This document shows positions 59,203-64,000 of a stretch of 64,000 nucleotides of DNA, in pieces; positions within the stretch are counted from its first letter, which is position 1; the number at the start of each line of letters is the position of its first letter. Source of the DNA: an uncultured Clostridia bacterium (GTDB lineage: Bacteria > Bacillota > Clostridia > Lachnospirales > Cellulosilyticaceae). Both the position numbers and the translations under genes were made by a program. Location: positions 137,357 through 201,356 of the forward strand of contig CAKZUB010000010.1 of NCBI GenBank assembly GCA_937921505.1, given 5' to 3'. The notes under the pieces are model-generated. The model searched no databases, was not told the origin of the DNA, and saw nothing but the letters and a program-made list of their open reading frames with translations.

Positions 59203-59231
59203 TTGACTGGAAATCTATACTATTATATAAT
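59203..59231 (+). promoter_or_regulatory. promoter of S-layer-like gene 2
   Basis: TTGACT (59203-59208), 17-base spacer, TATAAT (59226-59231), ending 53 bases before the start codon. Unlike gene 1 it has no long leader and no GAATATTTAC repeats. Confidence 0.85.
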
Positions 59232-59284
59232 CATTTTGATATTACAAATATTAGAAGTGATAAAAAATAAAAGGGGGATATTAA

Positions 59285-61726
59285 ATGAAATTACGTAAAA
59301 AGATCTCGTTGGCATTAGCAGCAGCTATGCTAGCAACGTCAATGCCAGCAATGGCAGCATCAACAAACACTATTTCAAAAGTACCAGTAGTTGGAAAAGA
59401 CGCTCTTGTAGGTTTTACAACAACAACAGATGATGTAGCAGGGAAAGTGGTAACAAGAGTATTAAATGGTGTCAATGCACCAAGCTTAAATGTTAAATTT
59501 GATGATGCAACTCAACTTGTACCAGGACGTAAAGAAGCTTTTATCATCAAGCTTACAGAAGGCGAATTTGAAGATGTAAGAGAATATAATGGTGGGGCTC
59601 AAGCGCTTACAACATTGGCTGGAACTTTCAACATGAAACTTACTAGAAATAGCTCAACTGAATTAATGGTAGAAGTTGGTACTACTGTTACAGCAGCAGG
59701 AGTAATTGATACTAGTACTGGCAATCTTAAATCGTTCGACGTACCACTTTACATCAAAGCTAAAGGTGCAGCTCCAAGTATCGAAATTATTTCAGAAAAC
59801 TCTTTAGTAACAAGTTCAAAAATTGTAATTGCCGCAGCTGCAACAACAGATAAAAAAGCTGATGTAACAATTGCAGATGCTGAGAAATTCTATGACAAAG
59901 GAACATTAGCTAAAATTACAATTCTTGAAAGTTATCCAAATGCTTTTAAAGATGAAACGGATCCTTTAAAACGTATAGTTAAAGTAACATTAGAACATGA
60001 TGATTTCGGCTACGACCTTATATCAGGTGACCTTGTAGGTAAAGTAACAAGAGGAACTAACATACCTCTTTACTTTGGTACAAAAGCTGAAGTTGATAAT
60101 GCTACAGTAGTAATGGCGCTTAATGCAGCAGGTACACTTCGTAATGTTCCAGTTGTGCCAACAGCATACTTGGATACTGATAAACAAGTGCTTATTGTAA
60201 AAGTACCAGGTAACTTACTAAATCAAACCATTCGTTATTCAGTAGAACTTGATGGACTAAAAGTAAGCGCTAGAAAGCCAGAACTTGGAACTTTTGAAGT
60301 AACAGTTGGTGGCGATTTAGTAGATGAAAAAACAGTTAAAGCTGCTGAAGTTGTTGAGTTTGGCGTTAAAGTAGCTATGAAAGATAACAAACCTAAAGTA
60401 ATCAAAGCTGGACGTAATGATAAAGTTGAATTCACATTTGAAGAAGTAATTGAAGATTCAATGGCATTAAATCGTAGTGCAGAATTCAAATTAGAAAACG
60501 GTCACTTTATGCATGATTCTATTAAATCAATTGCTAATAAAGGAACTGCAACAGAAGCAATTACTTATGCATCAAAAATAAGCGAAATTGACAAAGCTCT
60601 TACTCTTGAAATCTTCCAAAGAGATTATATCAAAGCAATTAGTCAAAATGATACAGTTGATGTGAATAAAGTAAATGCAATCACAGCACTTATCTATGAT
60701 GGTAAAAAAGTAGTAGGTTTTGAATTTACACCATCTACTTTAAGAAATAACAAAAAAGATAAATTTACATTTAAAGATGTAAAAGTAGAAATCGACTTAG
60801 GCGATAGAGAAAAAGAAACTGCTAAACTTGTTGTTTCAGGTTCACGTATGTTTGGACCAGATGTAACTACTGATGCAGTAACAATCGTTAACCCAGTAAA
60901 AGTAGAATTCGTAGGTCTTACAGCTAAAGTTGGTCTTAAGAACCAAAAATTCGCAGATGCTAAAGTTATTTTAACAGAAACTGAAAAAGGTGTTCTTAAA
61001 AAAGATAAGTTATTAGTATTTGACCTTGATGAAAACGATGCAATCAAATTTGCAGCAGATCCTGTTGTAACAGTTAAACAAGGTAATGTTAAATTAGTAA
61101 ATAAAGATGATTTCACAATTAGCAAAACTGATGGCTCAATTAGTATCACAATTAAACGTGAATCTAAAGAACCAGCAACAATCGAAATCACAGGATTTGA
61201 ATTAAGCCTTGACAGAACAGTTCCACAAGGCAACTATGATCTTAAGATCAAAGGCGCAGCACTTACAGATTGTGGAGACATAGCTCTTAAAGCTTTCGTT
61301 AAAGTTGGAACACCTAACACAGAAGATATTACAAACAACGGATTAAGAAAAGGCGTATCATCTTTCACAATCGGTTCAACAAAATATATTGTAAATGATA
61401 TAGAAAAAGATATGGATGCAGCAGCATATATCGAAGGTGCAAGCACAATGCTTCCAATCAGATATGTAGCAGAAGCTCTTGGCGTAAAAGCTCAAGATAT
61501 CTTATTCGCAGCAGGTAAAGTAACAATTGTTGCTGGAAACAGAACAATCCAATTAGCTAGCGGAAGCAACGTAGCAGTATTAAACGGTGCAAACGTAGCA
61601 ATGGCACAAAAAGCTGTTATCAAAGATGGCAGAACATATGTACCAGTTGGAGAAGTTGCAAGATTACTTGGAGTTAAAGTAGAATGGGATAATGCAACAA
61701 AAACAGCTAAATTTATTAATGAATAA
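59285..61726 (+). CDS. S-layer-like protein with copper-amine-oxidase-type stalk domain, paralogue 2
   Basis: An 813-residue exported protein, alignable along its length with the gene at 52956: same signal peptide type (MKLRKKISLALAAAMLATS), same blocks (VTLEHDDFGYDLISGDLVGK, ALIYDGKKVVGFEFTPS, VPQGNYDLKIKGAALT) and same C-terminal stalk domain (DMDAAAYIEGASTMLPIRY, GRTYVPVGEVARLLG). It is about 30 residues longer, mainly near residue 280. AGGGGG precedes the ATG. Two copies under different promoters suggest condition-dependent surface layers. Confidence 0.85.
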   Translation: MKLRKKISLALAAAMLATSMPAMAASTNTISKVPVVGKDALVGFTTTTDDVAGKVVTRVLNGVNAPSLNVKFDDATQLVPGRKEAFIIKLTEGEFEDVREYNGGAQALTTLAGTFNMKLTRNSSTELMVEVGTTVTAAGVIDTSTGNLKSFDVPLYIKAKGAAPSIEIISENSLVTSSKIVIAAAATTDKKADVTIADAEKFYDKGTLAKITILESYPNAFKDETDPLKRIVKVTLEHDDFGYDLISGDLVGKVTRGTNIPLYFGTKAEVDNATVVMALNAAGTLRNVPVVPTAYLDTDKQVLIVKVPGNLLNQTIRYSVELDGLKVSARKPELGTFEVTVGGDLVDEKTVKAAEVVEFGVKVAMKDNKPKVIKAGRNDKVEFTFEEVIEDSMALNRSAEFKLENGHFMHDSIKSIANKGTATEAITYASKISEIDKALTLEIFQRDYIKAISQNDTVDVNKVNAITALIYDGKKVVGFEFTPSTLRNNKKDKFTFKDVKVEIDLGDREKETAKLVVSGSRMFGPDVTTDAVTIVNPVKVEFVGLTAKVGLKNQKFADAKVILTETEKGVLKKDKLLVFDLDENDAIKFAADPVVTVKQGNVKLVNKDDFTISKTDGSISITIKRESKEPATIEITGFELSLDRTVPQGNYDLKIKGAALTDCGDIALKAFVKVGTPNTEDITNNGLRKGVSSFTIGSTKYIVNDIEKDMDAAAYIEGASTMLPIRYVAEALGVKAQDILFAAGKVTIVAGNRTIQLASGSNVAVLNGANVAMAQKAVIKDGRTYVPVGEVARLLGVKVEWDNATKTAKFINE

Positions 61727-61748
61727 TTAATAACTAATTAGTAACTAG

Positions 61749-61778
61749 AAAGAGTGGCCTTATGGGTCACTCTTTTTT
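61749..61778 (+). terminator. terminator of S-layer-like gene 2
   Basis: AAAGAGTGGCC pairs with GGTCACTCTTT, including one wobble, followed by T residues. Confidence 0.8.
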
Positions 61779-61838
61779 AATGTCGTATTATAACCAGAAA
61801 CCTTTCTTAAAATTGTAATAGGCGACTCTCACAGACTA

Positions 61839-61847
61839 TGGTATACT
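61839..61847 (+). promoter_or_regulatory. extended -10 promoter of the ligase-like gene
   Basis: TGGTATACT: a TGN extension directly before TATACT, without a good -35 box. The start codon is 53 bases downstream. Confidence 0.45.
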
Positions 61848-61899
61848 ATATGATAGAACCAAATATTCGAAATTAATAAGTAAAAATTAGGAGAATATT

Positions 61900-63762
61900 A
61901 TGTCAGAGAAGAGCAAAATTAAAAGACTAGAGAAAGAGAAAAGAATAATAAATAGTATCCTGTGGATACCTATTGTATTTATATTAGCAATAGTACCACT
62001 TATTATAAGAGTGACTATAACAAATCCTGACAAGCAGCAGATTAGTATCTTGAGATTATCGGGTACACTGGACTTTTTTTCACAAGGGAAGGCAGTGCTT
62101 ATGCTTATAAGTACAGTAGTCATGGTGGTAATGTTATTTTTTCTGTTTCATAAAGAGTGGGTGAAGTGGGATAGAAAAGTAAAGGTATACATAGGATCTA
62201 GTATGGTGTTCATCGTAATGTCAGTGATTGCAACTCTATTTTCTGACTATAAAAGCGTAGCGGTATGGGGGATTTATGATAGAGCCGAAGGAGTAATTAC
62301 CTTAATTTGCTATATAGCTAGCATGTTTTATACAATTTATATCTATAATAATGAAAGACATATGAAATATGCAGTTACAGCGCTATGCGTTCTGATAGGA
62401 ATGACAACAATTATAGGAGCTTTCCAATATTGGGGAAAAGACCCTATACTTACAGAATGGATCAAAAATATTATTATGCCAAAGAGTTACTCGGAATATG
62501 AACTTATAATGGTGACCGCCAGTCAAAGTGGTAGAATATATGGTGCCATGTACCACTATAACTATATGGGTTCTTTTGGAGCTATGATGCTTCCTCTCTT
62601 CACAGGACTTACTTTATTTGAAAGAGATAAGAAGAAAAAAGTTATTCTGGCTTTCTTTACCGTTTGTGCAGCCTTTTTGCTGTTTGGGAGTACATCGAGA
62701 GCCGGCCTTGTAGGTCTTTGTTTTGCGGTGATCATTGCATTAGCTGTTTTTGGTAAGAATCTTATCAGTAAGTGGAGGCTTATCGGAGTTTTGTTATTAG
62801 CAGGAGGCTTACTAATTGGCGTTTTTAACAGCATGACAAAAGGAGCTATTTTTGAGAGGGTTCCGACGCTCATCGAAGATGCTTTTGGTTTATTTGGCAA
62901 ATCAGATACTCATTTTAATTATAAAGATCATTTGCCCATTAAAGACCTTATCATTAAAGGTAAAAAGGCAACGGTAATATTGCAGGACAGTAAACTTATT
63001 TTAGAATATATAAAAGGTGCTATAAGCTTTAAAGATCAAAATGGTGTGGAAGTTGATTATAGTGCAAATGGTAATCGTTTAACAACCAAAAATGTTCCTT
63101 TTGAGTTTATTAGCTTTGAGCTTCGCACAGGTGATGTAAATAATGATGGTATCTTTGAGGATATCCTGGTAATGTATGTTGATAATAACGATTTATTTGT
63201 CTTTAAATATGATGATACAGAAGGGGTATACCTTGTAAATTCTTATACCTTAGAAAAAGAAGATATCACTTACCCAGAAACCTTTGGCTTTAAAAGCAAA
63301 GAAAAGCTTGGTTCTGCGAGGGGTTATATTTGGTCAAGAAGCATTCCGATGCTTAAAGACACGTGGCTTATTGGGCATGGACCAGATACCTTTCCATTAG
63401 AGTTCCCACAAGCAGATATGCTTGGCAAATGGTGGGCATATGATACGCCCAAAATGACAGTAGATAAACCTCATAATATGTATTTGCAATATGGTATTAA
63501 TAATGGCGGAGTTGCACTCTTGGCATTTCTTACACTTATCATAACGTATGTGGTTAACAGTATAAGGTTGTATGCATTTAAAAAAGACTATACGTCTCAT
63601 GAGGGTAAAGGCATAGCGGTACTATTAGCAGTAGCGGGTTATCTAGGAGCAGGCATATTCAATGATTCTGTTGTTTCGGTAGCGCCTGTATTTTGGGTTC
63701 TGTTAGGACTTGGCATAGCAATTAATAACCATAATGAAAAGAGGACATCATCCCTTCTATAA
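61900..63762 (+). CDS. O-antigen ligase / polymerase-like (Wzy_C) membrane protein
   Basis: A 620-residue membrane protein with about ten hydrophobic segments. The Wzy_C core is visible at about 220-290 (YHYNYMGSFGAMMLP, FGSTSRAGLVGL) and again at about 480-530 (RGYIWSRSIPMLKDTWLIGHGPDTF, DKPHNMYLQYGINNGG). Between them, in the large extracytoplasmic loop, lies an inserted domain of about 150 residues with GDVNNDGIFEDIL, a DxNxDG calcium-loop motif. Gram-positive relatives transfer O-glycans to S-layer proteins; its place after two S-layer-like genes fits that role, but no experiment is implied. Confidence 0.85.
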   Translation: MSEKSKIKRLEKEKRIINSILWIPIVFILAIVPLIIRVTITNPDKQQISILRLSGTLDFFSQGKAVLMLISTVVMVVMLFFLFHKEWVKWDRKVKVYIGSSMVFIVMSVIATLFSDYKSVAVWGIYDRAEGVITLICYIASMFYTIYIYNNERHMKYAVTALCVLIGMTTIIGAFQYWGKDPILTEWIKNIIMPKSYSEYELIMVTASQSGRIYGAMYHYNYMGSFGAMMLPLFTGLTLFERDKKKKVILAFFTVCAAFLLFGSTSRAGLVGLCFAVIIALAVFGKNLISKWRLIGVLLLAGGLLIGVFNSMTKGAIFERVPTLIEDAFGLFGKSDTHFNYKDHLPIKDLIIKGKKATVILQDSKLILEYIKGAISFKDQNGVEVDYSANGNRLTTKNVPFEFISFELRTGDVNNDGIFEDILVMYVDNNDLFVFKYDDTEGVYLVNSYTLEKEDITYPETFGFKSKEKLGSARGYIWSRSIPMLKDTWLIGHGPDTFPLEFPQADMLGKWWAYDTPKMTVDKPHNMYLQYGINNGGVALLAFLTLIITYVVNSIRLYAFKKDYTSHEGKGIAVLLAVAGYLGAGIFNDSVVSVAPVFWVLLGLGIAINNHNEKRTSSLL

Positions 63763-63892
63763 GAAGAACGGTAGATGGGTATCTATTTGACAAAATATTA
63801 CGGTAGACGTAAAAATAAATGGGTTATGATAAAAAGACAGTGAAGCAGTAGGCTAAAAGGGTTCTTTCTGAACTTTGGGTATTATAGGACAT

Positions 63893-63934
63893 ATAAATGC
63901 ACTGGCAGTTTAAGATAGCTGCCAGTGCATTTAT
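63893..63934 (+). terminator. terminator-like hairpin at the window end
   Basis: A 16-bp perfect stem (ATAAATGCACTGGCAG / CTGCCAGTGCATTTAT) with a 10-base loop. It lies 130 bases after the ligase-like gene; nothing else is seen in 63763-64000. Confidence 0.65.
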
Positions 63935-64000
63935 ATTAAAGGAAATAAACTAAAATCTTCACTTTGAGGTAGAAATGCAAGTTTACATTTTTTTGTGAGG

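Overview
The window reads as a low-GC chromosome segment from an endospore-forming, Gram-positive anaerobe of the Clostridia. Evidence is stage II sporulation protein R, a GerA-type germinant receptor operon, an Agr-type peptide signalling locus, surface proteins with SLH and copper-amine-oxidase-like stalk domains, strong AGGAGG ribosome sites and AT-rich promoters. The gene content suits a polysaccharide-degrading member of the Lachnospirales/Cellulosilyticum type, but the genus cannot be fixed from sequence reading alone. No rRNA, tRNA or CRISPR array was seen.

Layout: 0-3.5 kb, an agr locus (5'-truncated sensor kinase, AgrB, a 40-residue AgrD too short for ordinary ORF calling, then small exported/membrane proteins). 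3.6-6.6 kb, a YheO-type regulator divergent from a KDPG aldolase/KDG kinase pair. 7.0-15.2 kb, a three-gene operon: a diiron-ODP/degenerate GGDEF/degenerate receiver protein, a HEAT-repeat processive glycosyltransferase and an exported clan-A glycosidase-like protein, probably an exopolysaccharide system. 15.4-19.6 kb, DUF1294, HD-GYP, a small coiled-coil protein, ArgC and a 1-phosphofructokinase-like kinase. 19.8-30.3 kb, a maltodextrin regulon (malQ-glgP, a binding protein with two permeases, a LacI regulator and a second malQ), tied together by three near-identical promoter/operator modules. 30.5-38.1 kb, a large SLH/GLUG surface protein and the germination operon. 38.3-41.8 kb, a REP-associated tyrosine transposase (RAYT) and a nuclease-helicase. 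41.9-46.0 kb, spoIIR, ddl, murI, DUF1934 and galU. 46.3-63.8 kb, a cell-surface island: exported proteins, SLH protein, polysaccharide deacetylase, two paralogous S-layer-like proteins flanking a degenerate subtilase and a clostripain-type protease, and an O-antigen-ligase-like membrane protein.

The most unusual signal is a dispersed repeat with core GGGGACGGTTCTCCAA. About 25 copies lie between 17.0 and 50.2 kb, and none was seen in the first 17 kb or the last 13 kb. Copies occur singly, as tandem pairs and as inverted pairs with 26-28 bp perfect arms. They lie at gene ends, surround the RAYT gene, and also lie in frame inside four protein-coding genes. The core has no stop codon in any of six frames. 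One pair bounds a 218-bp MITE-like unit that supplies the 3' ends of two convergent genes; another forms a perfect 54-bp palindrome followed by seven T residues and probably serves as a terminator. I infer a REP/BIME-like family mobilised by the RAYT.

Genes appear to work together in four modules: peptide quorum sensing; exopolysaccharide and surface-layer construction; alpha-glucan uptake and phosphorolysis under a LacI repressor; and sporulation/germination. Most coding regions have clear ribosome sites. Start codons given here were moved from the longest ORF where the ribosome site argued for it.
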